DNA of 64,000 nt. Source: Meinhardsimonia xiamenensis. GTDB taxonomy: Bacteria; Pseudomonadota; Alphaproteobacteria; Rhodobacterales; Rhodobacteraceae. Positions 26,457 through 35,512 of this stretch are shown piece by piece (position 1 is the stretch's first letter; each line of letters opens with the position of its first letter). The notes under the pieces are model-generated. The model saw only the letters and a program-made list of their open reading frames with translations, was not told the DNA's origin and searched no databases. The stretch spans positions 1-64,000 of the forward strand of contig NZ_FNFV01000007.1 of the NCBI RefSeq assembly GCF_900102905.1, written 5' to 3'. The position numbers and the translations under genes were made by a program.

Positions 26457-27803
26457 TCAGCCCATGTGCTCGGCGAGCCATTTCTCGAGCCAGTGGATGT
26501 CGTAGTTGCCCGAGATCACCGCCTCCTCCTCCACGAGCATGCGGAAGAGGGGAATGGTGGTGTCGATCCCGTCCACGATCAACTCGCCGAGGGCGCGCCT
26601 GAGCCGCGCCAGCGCCTCCTCCCGGCTGTGGCCGCGCACGATCAGCTTGCCGATCAGGCTGTCGTAATAGGGCGGGATGCGGTAGCCGTCATAGATCGCC
26701 GAGTCCATGCGCACGCCAAGTCCGCCCGGCGCGTGATACTGGCTGATTCGTCCCGGGCTTGGCACGAAGGCCGGCAGCTTCTCGGCGTTGATCCTGACCT
26801 CGATGGCGTGGCCGCGCGGCTTCAGATCTTCCTGGGTGAAGGAAAGCGGCTCGCCTGCTGCCACCCGGATCTGCTCGCGCACGAGATCGACGTCATAGAC
26901 CTCCTCGGTGACGGGATGCTCCACCTGCAGGCGGGTGTTCATCTCGATGAAGTAGAACTCCCCGTCCTCCCAGAGAAACTCGATGGTGCCCGCCCCGGCA
27001 TAGTTGATGCGCGCCACCGCGTCGGCGCAGATGCGCCCGATCTTCTCGCGCGTGGCCGCGTCGATCACCGGGCCCGGCGCCTCTTCCAGCACCTTCTGGT
27101 GGCGGCGCTGGAGCGAACAGTCCCGCTCGCCCAGATGCACCGCATTGCCCTTGCCGTCGCCGAAGACCTGCACCTCGATGTGGCGGGGCCGGCCGAGATA
27201 TTTCTCCATGTAGACGGCATCATTGCCGAAGGCGGCCTTGGCCTCGGCGCGGGCGGTGCGGAAGGCGGTCTCGAGCTCGGCAGGGGTGCGGGCAAGCTTC
27301 ATGCCCCGTCCGCCGCCGCCGGCGGTGGCCTTGATGATCACCGGATAGCCGATTTCATCGGCGATGCGGCGGGCCGTCTCGTAATCCTCCACCTCGCCGT
27401 CGGAGCCTGGCACGCAGGGCACGCCGAGCGCCTTCATCGTCTCCTTGGCGGTGATCTTGTCGCCCATGATGCGGATGTGCTCGGCGGTGGGGCCGATGAA
27501 GGTGATGCCGTGGTCTTCGACGATCTCCACGAACTTGGCGTTCTCGGAAAGAAAGCCGTAGCCCGGGTGGATCGCCTGCGCGCCGGTGATCTCGCAGGCA
27601 GCGATGATGGCCGGGAAGGACAGATAGCTTTGCTGCGCCGGGGGCGGGCCGATGCACACCGCCTCGTCGGCCATGCGCACATGCATCGCATCGGCATCCG
27701 CCGTCGAGTGCACCGCGACCGAGGCAATGCCCATCTCGCGGCAGGCGCGCACCACGCGCAGGGCGATCTCGCCGCGGTTGGCGATGAGGATCTTGTCGAA
27801 CAT
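26457..27803 (-). CDS. accC: Acetyl-CoA carboxylase, biotin carboxylase subunit
   Basis: The 448-residue protein has the ATP-grasp carboxylase fold: [20 protein letters not shown] at the N-terminus, [15 protein letters not shown] for the glycine-rich loop, [20 protein letters not shown], and [20 protein letters not shown] with conserved metal- and substrate-site residues. It carboxylates biotin on AccB using bicarbonate and ATP. accB starts 11 bp upstream of it, in one unit. Confidence 0.97.
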   Translation of the reverse strand: MFDKILIANRGEIALRVVRACREMGIASVAVHSTADADAMHVRMADEAVCIGPPPAQQSYLSFPAIIAACEITGAQAIHPGYGFLSENAKFVEIVEDHGITFIGPTAEHIRIMGDKITAKETMKALGVPCVPGSDGEVEDYETARRIADEIGYPVIIKATAGGGGRGMKLARTPAELETAFRTARAEAKAAFGNDAVYMEKYLGRPRHIEVQVFGDGKGNAVHLGERDCSLQRRHQKVLEEAPGPVIDAATREKIGRICADAVARINYAGAGTIEFLWEDGEFYFIEMNTRLQVEHPVTEEVYDVDLVREQIRVAAGEPLSFTQEDLKPRGHAIEVRINAEKLPAFVPSPGRISQYHAPGGLGVRMDSAIYDGYRIPPYYDSLIGKLIVRGHSREEALARLRRALGELIVDGIDTTIPLFRMLVEEEAVISGNYDIHWLEKWLAEHMG

Positions 27804-27813
27804 CGCGCCGGCC

Positions 27814-28326
27814 CTACTCGATGATCATCAGCGGCGCGCCGAATTCCACCGGAGTGCCATCCTCCACAAGGATGCGGCGGACGACGCCCGCGCGCGGCGA
27901 GGGAATCTGGTTCATCGTCTTCATCGCCTCGATGATCAGGAGCGTCTGCCCCTCCTCGACGCGGTCACCGACCTTCACGAAGGGCGCGGCCCCCGGTTCG
28001 GGCTGCAGATAGACAGTCCCGACCATCGGCGAGGTCACCGCGCCCGGATGCGCCGCAGGATCGGTGATGGCCGCATCGGGCTCAGGCGCGGCCGGTGCGG
28101 CCGCAGGGGCGGGCGCGGCCGCCGGGGCAGGAGGCGCCACCGGCGCCGGGGCCTGCGCAGCGGCCGGCGGGGCGACAATCGCACCGCCGCGGCTGACCCG
28201 CACCGAAAGCTTCTTGTCCTTGCCTGTCTCGCGGCTCACCTCGAGCTCGCTCAGATCGTTCTCGCGCAGAAGTTCGGCCAGCGCCTTGATGAAGGCGACA
28301 TCGGCCTCGCTGGTGTTGTCCGTCAT
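27814..28326 (-). CDS. accB: Acetyl-CoA carboxylase, biotin carboxyl carrier protein
   Basis: The 170-residue protein has an N-terminal helical part and a long Ala/Pro linker. The C-terminal biotinyl domain has the modification site [18 protein letters not shown], with the biotin Lys in EAMKT. It carries the carboxyl group for fatty-acid synthesis. The start at 28326 follows GGCGAGGACCG. accC follows after 10 bp. The gene is divergent from preT, with about 210 bp between the starts. Confidence 0.96.
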   Translation of the reverse strand: MTDNTSEADVAFIKALAELLRENDLSELEVSRETGKDKKLSVRVSRGGAIVAPPAAAQAPAPVAPPAPAAAPAPAAAPAAPEPDAAITDPAAHPGAVTSPMVGTVYLQPEPGAAPFVKVGDRVEEGQTLLIIEAMKTMNQIPSPRAGVVRRILVEDGTPVEFGAPLMIIE

Positions 28327-28454
28327 CGGTCCTCGCCTGCTTGTGGGGCCCACGCGGGGCGGGGCCTGCAAACCTGCCCGCTTATACTCAAGCCCCGCCG
28401 GGGTGAAAAGCGCTGCGCGCGCCTGCAGGGCGCCGTTTCGGCCCGGAGACAAAA

Positions 28455-28470
28455 TTTACCAGTTGATAAA
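28455..28470. promoter_or_regulatory. RutR-like operator candidate upstream of preT
   Basis: TTTACCA-GT-TGATAAA is a near-palindrome (one mismatch), 66 bp before the preT start. It matches the known E. coli RutR consensus TTGACCAnnTGGTCAA at most positions. The same type of site, perfect, occurs at 32557. Binding by the local TetR regulator is inferred. Confidence 0.55.
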
Positions 28471-28536
28471 ATTTCGTCCTGTGGCACAGTCGAGGCAACA
28501 ACAAGATCACAGACGACAACAGACAGGGAGACGGCG

Positions 28537-29868
28537 ATGGCAAACAGCCCGCACACGCCGGGGGTGGTGCCGGGGCGGCTGGCCCGCGAGGCGATCGAGG
28601 CGAACTTCTCCGACCTGCACCCGCCGCTCGACGACCACGAGGCGCGGGTGGCGGCGGACCGGTGCTATTTCTGTTACGACGCGCCTTGCGTTGCGGCCTG
28701 TCCCACCGAAATCGACATTCCGCTCTTCATCCGCGAGATCGCCACCGGCATGCCGGAGGCGGCGGCGAAGGCCATCTTCGCCCAGAATATCCTCGGCGGC
28801 ATGTGCGCCCGTGTCTGCCCCACCGAGACGCTGTGCGAGGAGGCCTGCGTGCGCATGGAGGCCGAGGGTGACCCGGTCGAGATCGGGCGGCTTCAGCGCT
28901 ATGCGACGGACCGGCTGATGGCAAAGGGCGTGCACCCCTTCACGCGCGCCGCGCCCACCGGCAGGCGCGTGGCGGTGGTCGGGGCGGGGCCGGCGGGGCT
29001 TGCCTGCGCGCACCGCCTGGCGATGCATGGCCATGACGTCGTCATCTATGACGCGCGCCCCAAGCCCGGCGGCCTCAACGAATTCGGCATCGCCGCCTAC
29101 AAGACGACCGGCGGCTTTGCCCAGGCCGAGGTGGAGTGGCTGATGAAGATCGGCGGCATCACCGTCGAGACGGGCCGCGAGCTTGGCCGCGACCTCGATC
29201 TGGCAACGCTGCGGCGGGACTTCGACGCGGTGTTCCTCGGCATGGGTCTTGCCGGCGTCAACGCCCTGCGCGCGCCGGGGGAAGACCTTGAGAATGTCGA
29301 AAACGCAGTTGATTTTATTGCCGAATTGCGACAGGCGGAAGACCTTTCCTCCCTGCCCGTCGGTCGCGATGTGGTGGTCGTCGGTGGCGGCATGACCGCC
29401 ATCGACGCCGCCGTTCAGGCCAAGCTTCTCGGCGCGGAGAACGTGACCATCGTCTATCGCCGCGCCCGCGAGAAGATGCCCGCCTCGGAATACGAGCAGA
29501 ACCTCGCCGCGGCCAAGGGCGTGCGCATCATCTGCGAGGCGATGCCGGTCGCCGTGCACGGCGACGGCGCGGTGCGCGAGGTGGAGTTCGAATACACCGT
29601 CGAGACGCCCGAGGGGCTCAAGGGCACCGGCGAGCGGTTCCGGCTGAAGGCCGACCAGCTCTTCAAGGCGATCGGCCAGCGGCTAGAGGGCGCACCCGAG
29701 GGGCTGGCGCTCGAGGGCGGCAAGATCGCGGTGACGGGGCCGGGGCGCACCTCGCTCGAGGGGGTCTGGGCCGGGGGCGACTGCACGCCGGGCGAGGATC
29801 TCACCGTGGTGGCCGTGGCCGAAGGGCGCGACGCGGCCGAGGACATTCACGCCTGGCTCATGGGCTGA
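28537..29868 (+). CDS. preT: NAD-dependent dihydropyrimidine dehydrogenase, PreT subunit
   Basis: The 443-residue protein matches PreT. N-terminal Fe-S motifs (RCYFCYDAPCVAACPTEIDI, LGGMCARVCPTETLCEEACV) are followed by an FAD-binding domain (RVAVVGAGPAGLACAHRL) and an NAD(P)H-binding domain (RDVVVVGGGMTAIDAAVQA). PreTA reduces uracil and thymine to the 5,6-dihydro form with NADH, the first step of the reductive pathway; PreT takes electrons from NADH. The start at 28537 follows CAGGGAGACGGCG. preA follows 11 bp downstream. The RutR-like site precedes it. Confidence 0.95.
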   Translation: MANSPHTPGVVPGRLAREAIEANFSDLHPPLDDHEARVAADRCYFCYDAPCVAACPTEIDIPLFIREIATGMPEAAAKAIFAQNILGGMCARVCPTETLCEEACVRMEAEGDPVEIGRLQRYATDRLMAKGVHPFTRAAPTGRRVAVVGAGPAGLACAHRLAMHGHDVVIYDARPKPGGLNEFGIAAYKTTGGFAQAEVEWLMKIGGITVETGRELGRDLDLATLRRDFDAVFLGMGLAGVNALRAPGEDLENVENAVDFIAELRQAEDLSSLPVGRDVVVVGGGMTAIDAAVQAKLLGAENVTIVYRRAREKMPASEYEQNLAAAKGVRIICEAMPVAVHGDGAVREVEFEYTVETPEGLKGTGERFRLKADQLFKAIGQRLEGAPEGLALEGGKIAVTGPGRTSLEGVWAGGDCTPGEDLTVVAVAEGRDAAEDIHAWLMG

Positions 29869-29879
29869 GGGAGGAAGAG

Positions 29880-31181
29880 ATGGCTGACCTCACTACGGAA
29901 TTCGTGGGAATCAAGTCTCCCAACCCGTTCTGGCTGGCCTCCGCGCCGCCCACCGACAAGGAATACAATGTCCGCCGCGCCTTTGAAGCCGGTTGGGGCG
30001 GTGTGGTGTGGAAGACGCTGGGCATCGATCCGCCGGTGGTCAACGTCAACGGGCCGCGCTACGGCGCCGTGTGGGGGCCGGACCGGCGGCTTCTCGGGCT
30101 CAACAACATCGAGCTCATCACCGATCGCCCGCTCGAGGTGAACCTGCGGGAGATCAAGGCCGTCAAGCGCGACTGGCCCGACCGCGCGCTCGTCGTCTCG
30201 CTGATGGTGCCCTGTGACGAGGAAAGCTGGAAGTACATCCTCGGGCGGGTGGAGGAGACCGGCGCAGACGGGGTGGAGCTCAACTTCGGCTGCCCCCACG
30301 GGATGAGCGAGCGCGGCATGGGCTCGGCGGTGGGGCAGGTGCCCGAATACATCGAGATGGTCACGCGCTGGTGCAAGGCGAACACGCGGATGCCGGTGAT
30401 CGTCAAGCTCACGCCCAACATCACCGACATCCGCTATCCCGCCCGCGCCGCCAAGGCCGGGGGCGCGGATGCCGTCAGCCTCATCAACACCATCAACTCC
30501 ATCACCGGCGTCAACCTCGACAATTTCGCGCCTGAGCCCGAGATCGACGGCAAGGGCACGCACGGCGGCTATTGCGGCCCGGCGGTCAAGCCGATCGCGC
30601 TCAACATGGTGGCCGAGATCGCGCGCGACCCCGAGACGCGCGGCCTGCCGATCTCGGGCATCGGCGGGGTGACCACATGGCGCGACGCAGCCGAGTTCCT
30701 CGCCCTTGGCGCGCATAACGTGCAGGTCTGCACCGCGGCGATGACCTATGGCTTTAAGGTCGTGCAGGAGATGATCGCGGGGCTGTCGGAATGGATGGAT
30801 GCCAAGGGCTTCGCGTCCGTCTCCGACATCGTCGGCCGCGCGGTGCCCAACGTCACCGACTGGCAGTATCTCAACCTCAACTACGTTACCAAGGCGCGGA
30901 TCGATCAGGAGAAGTGCATCCACTGCGGGCGCTGCTACGCCGCCTGCGAGGACACCTCGCATCAGGCCATCTGGATGAAGGAGGGCCGCGTCTTCGAGGT
31001 CAACGACGCGGAGTGCGTGGCCTGCAACCTGTGCGTGGATGTCTGCCCGGTGGAGGGCTGCATCACCATGGAGCGCCTCGCCCCCGGCACGGTGGACCCG
31101 CGCACCGGCAAGGTGGTGGAGGCGGACTACGCCAACTGGACGACACACCCAAACAACCCCGCCGCCAAGGCCGCGGAATAA
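29880..31181 (+). CDS. preA: NAD-dependent dihydropyrimidine dehydrogenase, PreA subunit
   Basis: The 433-residue catalytic subunit has a dihydroorotate-dehydrogenase-like FMN barrel (SPNPFWLASAPPTDKEYNV, GWGGVVWKTLGIDPP, ELNFGCPHGMSERGMGSAVG, KLTPNITDIRYPARAAKAGG) and a C-terminal ferredoxin domain with two 4Fe-4S motifs (CIHCGRCYAACED and CVACNLCVDVCPVEGC). It reduces the pyrimidine ring with electrons from PreT. The start at 29880 has a good ribosome site (GAGGGAGGAAGAG). This subunit ends the first transcription unit of the pyrimidine cluster. Confidence 0.96.
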   Translation: MADLTTEFVGIKSPNPFWLASAPPTDKEYNVRRAFEAGWGGVVWKTLGIDPPVVNVNGPRYGAVWGPDRRLLGLNNIELITDRPLEVNLREIKAVKRDWPDRALVVSLMVPCDEESWKYILGRVEETGADGVELNFGCPHGMSERGMGSAVGQVPEYIEMVTRWCKANTRMPVIVKLTPNITDIRYPARAAKAGGADAVSLINTINSITGVNLDNFAPEPEIDGKGTHGGYCGPAVKPIALNMVAEIARDPETRGLPISGIGGVTTWRDAAEFLALGAHNVQVCTAAMTYGFKVVQEMIAGLSEWMDAKGFASVSDIVGRAVPNVTDWQYLNLNYVTKARIDQEKCIHCGRCYAACEDTSHQAIWMKEGRVFEVNDAECVACNLCVDVCPVEGCITMERLAPGTVDPRTGKVVEADYANWTTHPNNPAAKAAE

Positions 31182-31231
31182 GGGGGCCGGTCGGTTTCCG
31201 GTCGTCCCCCGGTCGGTCCACGGGCGGGAGG

Positions 31232-31801
31232 TCAGACGCTCCCGCCCGGTGGTGGCGCAGCGCCGGGCGGCGTTTCTCGCGATTCAGACAAGTTTGGCTC
31301 GATTTCCGATATTTGTGCATCATAGTTAAAGTCATTTCTCAGGTCCGCCTCGGCATCGTCCCGAGCGGTGAGGGGCGTGCCAGACCGCCGCGCCCGGCTT
31401 GCCGCCTCGCCGGCGCCTTCGCTTGCCGCGGTGCCGGCGCGCCCGTCGAGGCTCTCGCCGCCCAGAATGACGCGCGTCTCTTCCCGCCCGCGGCTGGCGG
31501 CGAGCTGCGCGAGCTTTGCGCGCAGGTCGTTCTCGAAATCCAGGATGCTGGCCTGAAACGCCGGCGGCGGGCCGAGCAGCATGCCCGGTTCGAGCGGCGG
31601 CCTGGGCGCCGGCGCAGGCGCGCTGCCCGTCTGCTCGGGGTGGGGGGCCTTGTGCGCTCCGGGCCGGTGATGCTCCGGCCCCGCGCGCAGCGCAGCCTCC
31701 TTCGGGGCAGGCGGGGGCAGACGCTCGGGCGGGGCGAGCCGCGCAGGCCGCGGTGCCTCGAGCGCGGCGAGCTGGGCGGGAGTGTGGCTCGTGTCGATCA
31801 T
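31232..31801 (-). CDS. Hypothetical protein, proline- and alanine-rich
   Basis: The 189-residue protein starts IDTSHTPAQLAALEAPRPAR and is rich in Pro, Ala and Glu throughout, with a more structured-looking segment PPAFQASILDFENDLRAKLA near the middle. No domain is recognised. The start at 31801 has GGGAG nearby; a longer frame to 31942 exists but covers the intergenic region. The gene sits between preA and the regulator, convergent with preA, and may be unrelated to pyrimidine catabolism. Confidence 0.5.
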   Translation of the reverse strand: MIDTSHTPAQLAALEAPRPARLAPPERLPPPAPKEAALRAGPEHHRPGAHKAPHPEQTGSAPAPAPRPPLEPGMLLGPPPAFQASILDFENDLRAKLAQLAASRGREETRVILGGESLDGRAGTAASEGAGEAASRARRSGTPLTARDDAEADLRNDFNYDAQISEIEPNLSESRETPPGAAPPPGGSV

Positions 31802-31865
31802 CAGCGAAGCTCCCACGGCGGAGCCCCCACGCTGGCCAGCCTGGGGTGATTCGCTGAATCCCGCG

Positions 31866-32489
31866 TTAACAGGGCTCGGGGGTGAGGGCGCGCCTGTAGA
31901 GATGGGTGAGAAAACGGGCAGCCTCGCTGAAATGCGCGTCATCCCTGCTGCCCAGAATCCCGCGCACCTGCACGTCGAAATCGGCGTAATGCTGGGTGGT
32001 GGCCCAGATCGAGAAGATCAGGTGATGGCCGTTGACCTGTGCGATGCGCCCGGCCTCGGCCCAGCGGGCGATGAGCGCGGCCTTCTCGTCCACGAGTTCC
32101 TTCAGGGGCCCCTCGATGATGTCGCCGACATGCGGCGCGCCATGCAGGATTTCGTTGGCAAAGAGCCGGCTCTCGCGCGGCATGGTGCGGGCCATCTCGA
32201 GCTTGCGCAGCACATAGGCAAGGATTTCCTCCACCGGCTCGCCTTCGGGATTGAGCGCGCGCAGGGGCTCAAGCCAGCTGTCGAGCAGCGCGTTGATGAG
32301 CGTGCGGTGGATTTCCTCCTTGGAGCGAAAGTAGTAGAGCAGGTTCGGCTTCGACAGCCCTGCGGCGCTTGCGATGCGGTCGAGCGTGGCCCCGCGCAGG
32401 CCCGCCTCGCTGAACACATCGAGCGCGGCTTCCAGAATCCGGGCGCGATTTCTTGCCTGGATGCGGGTTCGGCTGCGCGCTGTGCTCAT
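31866..32489 (-). CDS. TetR/AcrR-family regulator, RutR-like
   Basis: The 207-residue protein has an N-terminal TetR HTH (RIQARNRARILEAALDVFSE, GATLDRIASAAGLSKPNLLY, YYFRSKEEIHRTLINALLDS). Its C-terminal ligand domain resembles the RutR/YcdC type (LFANEILHGAPHVGDIIEGP, HHLIFSIWATTQHYADFDVQ). RutR of E. coli binds uracil and controls pyrimidine use. It is divergent from the amidohydrolase gene and faces the palindrome at 32557, suggesting local control of both pyrimidine units. The start at 32489 has a strong ribosome site (GAGGAGAGAGCAA). Confidence 0.85.
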   Translation of the reverse strand: MSTARSRTRIQARNRARILEAALDVFSEAGLRGATLDRIASAAGLSKPNLLYYFRSKEEIHRTLINALLDSWLEPLRALNPEGEPVEEILAYVLRKLEMARTMPRESRLFANEILHGAPHVGDIIEGPLKELVDEKAALIARWAEAGRIAQVNGHHLIFSIWATTQHYADFDVQVRGILGSRDDAHFSEAARFLTHLYRRALTPEPC

Positions 32490-32556
32490 TTGCTCTCTCC
32501 TCGGGCGCATTTCATGCAGAGACTTGACCTGCCTTCAAGCCGTGGTAGCGTTTTGC

Positions 32557-32570
32557 TGACCATTTGGTCA
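32557..32570. promoter_or_regulatory. Perfect RutR-type operator palindrome
   Basis: TGACCA-TT-TGGTCA is a perfect 14-bp palindrome between the divergent TetR regulator (start 32489) and amidohydrolase (start 32708). It equals the core of the E. coli RutR consensus TTGACCAnnTGGTCAA. A second, weaker site lies before preT (28455). Confidence 0.75.
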
Positions 32571-32652
32571 AACTCCTGTCTGGCAGGCCCCGGCCGCGCT
32601 TTTCGGGCCGGCTGTGCGGCGGCGGGAGTTTGCCCCAACAAATCAAGATTCT

Positions 32653-32682
32653 GCGCGGCAAAATTCAATTGAATGACCGCGC
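32653..32682. promoter_or_regulatory. AT-rich palindrome within a GC-rich inverted repeat, upstream of the amidohydrolase
   Basis: ATTCAATTGAAT (32663-32674) is a perfect 12-bp palindrome framed by GCGCGG and CCGCGC (32653-32658, 32677-32682). It lies 26-55 bp before the amidohydrolase start. It could be an operator or overlap the promoter; no known site matches. Confidence 0.4.
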
Positions 32683-32707
32683 GGAGAGCAGGACAGGGAG
32701 TCACGCA

Positions 32708-33958
32708 ATGCCAGCGCCCGGCGAGAATCTGAAGATCAACGGCGAGAGGCTTTGGGACAGCCTCATGGAGATGGCGAAGATCGGCCCCGGCGTGGCCGGC
32801 GGCAACAACCGCCAGACGCTGACCGATGCCGATGCCGAGGGCCGCGCGCTCTTTGCCCGCTGGTGCGAGGAGGCGGGGCTCACCATGGGCGTCGACCGGA
32901 TGGGCACCATGTTCGCGCGCCGCGAGGGCACCGAGCCCGATCTGCCGCCGGTCTATGTCGGCAGCCATCTCGACACCCAGCCGACGGGCGGCAAGTATGA
33001 CGGGGTGCTGGGCGTGCTGGGCGGGCTCGAGATCATCCGCACGCTCAACGACCTCGGCATCCGCACTCGCCATCCGATCGTGGTGGTGAACTGGACCAAC
33101 GAGGAAGGCACGCGCTTTGCCCCGGCGATGCTGGCCTCGGGCGTCTTCGCCGGGGTGCATGACCTCGAGTGGGCCTATGACCGGGTGGATGCCGAGGGCA
33201 AGCGCTTCGGCGACGAGCTTGAGCGGATCGGCTGGAAGGGTGACGAGCCGGTGGGGGGCCGCCCGATGAAGGCCTTCTTCGAGCTGCACATCGAGCAGGG
33301 CCCCATCCTCGAGGCCGAAGGCAAGGACATCGGCGTTGTCACCCACGGGCAGGGGCTGAGCTGGACGGAGGTGACGGTGACCGGCAAGGAGGCGCACACC
33401 GGCTCCACGCCGATGCCGATGCGCAGGAACGCGGGCCTTGGCATGGCGCGCATCCTCGAGCTTGTCGACGAGATCGCCTGGTCGCACAAGCCCCATGCGG
33501 TGGGCGCGGCCGGGCATATCGACGTCTATCCCAACTCGCGCAACGTGATCCCCGGCAAGGCGGTGTTCACGGTGGATTTCCGCTCGCCCGAGCTCGAGGT
33601 GATCGAGGACATGGAGCGGCGCCTGCGCGAAGGGGCGAAGAAGATTTGCGACGAGATGGGGCTCGAGGTCGCCTTCGAGAAGGTGGGCGGCTTCGATCCG
33701 GTGAAGTTCGACGAGGGCTGCGTCGCCGCGGTGCGCCGCGCGGCCGAGCGGCTGGGCTATTCGCACCGCGACATCATCTCCGGCGCGGGTCACGACGCCT
33801 GCTGGATCAACCGCGTCGCCCCCACGGCGATGGTGATGTGCCCCTGCGTGGACGGCCTTTCTCACAACGAGGCCGAGGAGATCTACCCCGAATGGGCCGA
33901 GAAGGGGGCGAACGTGCTCTTCCACGCGGTGGTCGAGACGGCGGAGATCGTGGAGTAG
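32708..33958 (+). CDS. M20 Zn-dependent amidohydrolase, beta-ureidopropionase / N-carbamoyl-beta-alanine amidohydrolase type
   Basis: The 416-residue enzyme has the AmaB/HyuC/PydC signatures: YVGSHLDTQPTGGKYDGVLG, VVVNWTNEEGTRFAPAM, FFELHIEQGPILEAEG, GSTPMPMRRNAGLGMARI, and a C-terminal GAGHDACWINRVAPTAMVMC. It would hydrolyse N-carbamoyl-beta-alanine to beta-alanine, CO2 and NH3, the last step of reductive pyrimidine breakdown. The neighbouring dihydropyrimidinase strongly supports this over allantoate or hydantoin use. The start at 32708 was chosen because the longer frame upstream crosses the palindromes. Confidence 0.9.
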   Translation: MPAPGENLKINGERLWDSLMEMAKIGPGVAGGNNRQTLTDADAEGRALFARWCEEAGLTMGVDRMGTMFARREGTEPDLPPVYVGSHLDTQPTGGKYDGVLGVLGGLEIIRTLNDLGIRTRHPIVVVNWTNEEGTRFAPAMLASGVFAGVHDLEWAYDRVDAEGKRFGDELERIGWKGDEPVGGRPMKAFFELHIEQGPILEAEGKDIGVVTHGQGLSWTEVTVTGKEAHTGSTPMPMRRNAGLGMARILELVDEIAWSHKPHAVGAAGHIDVYPNSRNVIPGKAVFTVDFRSPELEVIEDMERRLREGAKKICDEMGLEVAFEKVGGFDPVKFDEGCVAAVRRAAERLGYSHRDIISGAGHDACWINRVAPTAMVMCPCVDGLSHNEAEEIYPEWAEKGANVLFHAVVETAEIVE

Positions 33959-33967
33959 CGTCGGGCG

Positions 33968-34022
33968 CCGGGGGCTCTGCCCCCGGACCCCCGAGGTATT
34001 TGGAAAACCGAAGAAGATCAGG
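33968..34022 (+). repeat. Hairpin plus GGTATTTG intergenic repeat, copy 3
   Basis: An 8-bp stem CCGGGGGC (33968-33975) and GCCCCCGG (33979-33986) with a TCT loop is followed by ACCCCCGAGGTATTTGGAAA; GGTATTTG is at 33995-34002. It lies 10 bp after the amidohydrolase stop and before dihydropyrimidinase, inside the operon. Confidence 0.8.
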
Positions 34023-34051
34023 GCCGGCCATGATCCGGCAGGGAGGGCGAG

Positions 34052-35506
34052 ATGAGCACGGTCATCAGAAACGGCACCATCGTGACCGCCGATCTGACCT
34101 ACAAGGCGGATGTGAGGATCGAGGATGGGCGGATCAGCGAGATCGGGCCGAACCTCAAGGGAGACGAGGAGCTCGATGCAACCGGCTGCTACGTGATGCC
34201 GGGCGGGATCGATCCGCACACGCATCTGGAGATGCCCTTCATGGGCACCTATTCGAGCGACGATTTCGAATCGGGCACGCGCGCCGCGCTTGCCGGCGGC
34301 ACCACCATGGTGGTGGATTTCGCGTTGCCCAGCCCCGGGCAGGGGCTCCTCGACGCGCTCTCGATGTGGCACAACAAGTCCACCCGCGCCAATTGCGACT
34401 ACTCCTACCACATGGCGGTGACCTGGTGGGGCGAGCAGGTCTTCGACGAGATGGCCACGGTGGTGCGCGAGCACGGCATCAACACCTTCAAGCACTTCAT
34501 GGCCTACAAGGGCGCGCTGATGGTGAACGATGACGAGATGTTCGCCTCCTTCCAGCGGCTGCGCGAGCTTGGCGCGATCCCGCTCGTTCATGCCGAGAAC
34601 GGTGACATCGTCGCCGACCTGCAGCAGAAGCTTCTGGCCGAGGGCAACACCGGGCCCGAGGCGCATGCCTATTCGCGCCCGCCCGAGGTGGAGGGCGAGG
34701 CCACCAACCGCGCGATCATGATCGCCGACATGGCTGGCGTGCCGCTCTATGTGGTGCATGTGAGCTGCGAAGAGGCGCATGAGGCGATCAGGCGCGCGCG
34801 CGCGGCTGGCAAGCGGGTGTGGGGCGAGCCCTTGATCCAGCATCTGGTGCTCGACGAGTCGGAGTATTTCGACAAGGATTGGGATCATGCCGCGCGGCGG
34901 GTGATGAGCCCGCCCTTCCGCAACAAGCGCCATCAGGACAGCCTCTGGGCGGGGCTGATGTCTGGCTCGCTCAGCGTGGTGGCGACCGATCACTGCGCTT
35001 TCACCACCGAGCAGAAGCGCTATGGGGTGGGCGACTTCACCAAGATCCCCAACGGTACCGGCGGGCTCGAGGACCGGATGCCGCTTCTGTGGACACATGG
35101 CGTCAACACCGGCCGGCTGACCATGAACGAATTCGTCGCCGTCACCTCCACCAACATCGCCAAGATCCTGAACATGTATCCGCGCAAGGGGGCGATCATG
35201 GTTGGGTCGGATGCCGACATCGTGGTGTGGGACCCGCAGAAGGAGAAGACGATTTCGGCCGCGACCCAGCAGTCGGCCATCGACTACAATGTCTTCGAGG
35301 GCCATCATGTGAAGGGTCTGCCACGGTTCACGCTCACGCGCGGGCAGGTGGCGATCCACGACGGGGAGGTGCGGACCCAGGAAGGCCACGGGCAGTTCGT
35401 CGCGCGCGAGCCCAACATGCCGGTGACGGCGGCGCTTTCCACCTGGAAGGAGCTGACCGCGCCGCGCAAGGTGGAGCGCAGCGGCATTCCGGCAAGCGGG
35501 GTGTGA
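34052..35506 (+). CDS. hydA: Dihydropyrimidinase
   Basis: The 484-residue cyclic amidohydrolase has GIDPHTHLEMPFMGTYSSDD, NTFKHFMAYKGALMVND with the carbamylated Lys, LVHAENGDIVADLQQKLLAE, YVVHVSCEEAHEAI and VVATDHCAFTTEQKR, all of the D-hydantoinase/dihydropyrimidinase family. It opens 5,6-dihydrouracil to N-carbamoyl-beta-alanine, and the upstream amidohydrolase takes the next step. The ABC ATPase gene starts 6 bp downstream. Confidence 0.95.
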   Translation: MSTVIRNGTIVTADLTYKADVRIEDGRISEIGPNLKGDEELDATGCYVMPGGIDPHTHLEMPFMGTYSSDDFESGTRAALAGGTTMVVDFALPSPGQGLLDALSMWHNKSTRANCDYSYHMAVTWWGEQVFDEMATVVREHGINTFKHFMAYKGALMVNDDEMFASFQRLRELGAIPLVHAENGDIVADLQQKLLAEGNTGPEAHAYSRPPEVEGEATNRAIMIADMAGVPLYVVHVSCEEAHEAIRRARAAGKRVWGEPLIQHLVLDESEYFDKDWDHAARRVMSPPFRNKRHQDSLWAGLMSGSLSVVATDHCAFTTEQKRYGVGDFTKIPNGTGGLEDRMPLLWTHGVNTGRLTMNEFVAVTSTNIAKILNMYPRKGAIMVGSDADIVVWDPQKEKTISAATQQSAIDYNVFEGHHVKGLPRFTLTRGQVAIHDGEVRTQEGHGQFVAREPNMPVTAALSTWKELTAPRKVERSGIPASGV

Positions 35507-35512
35507 GAGGGA

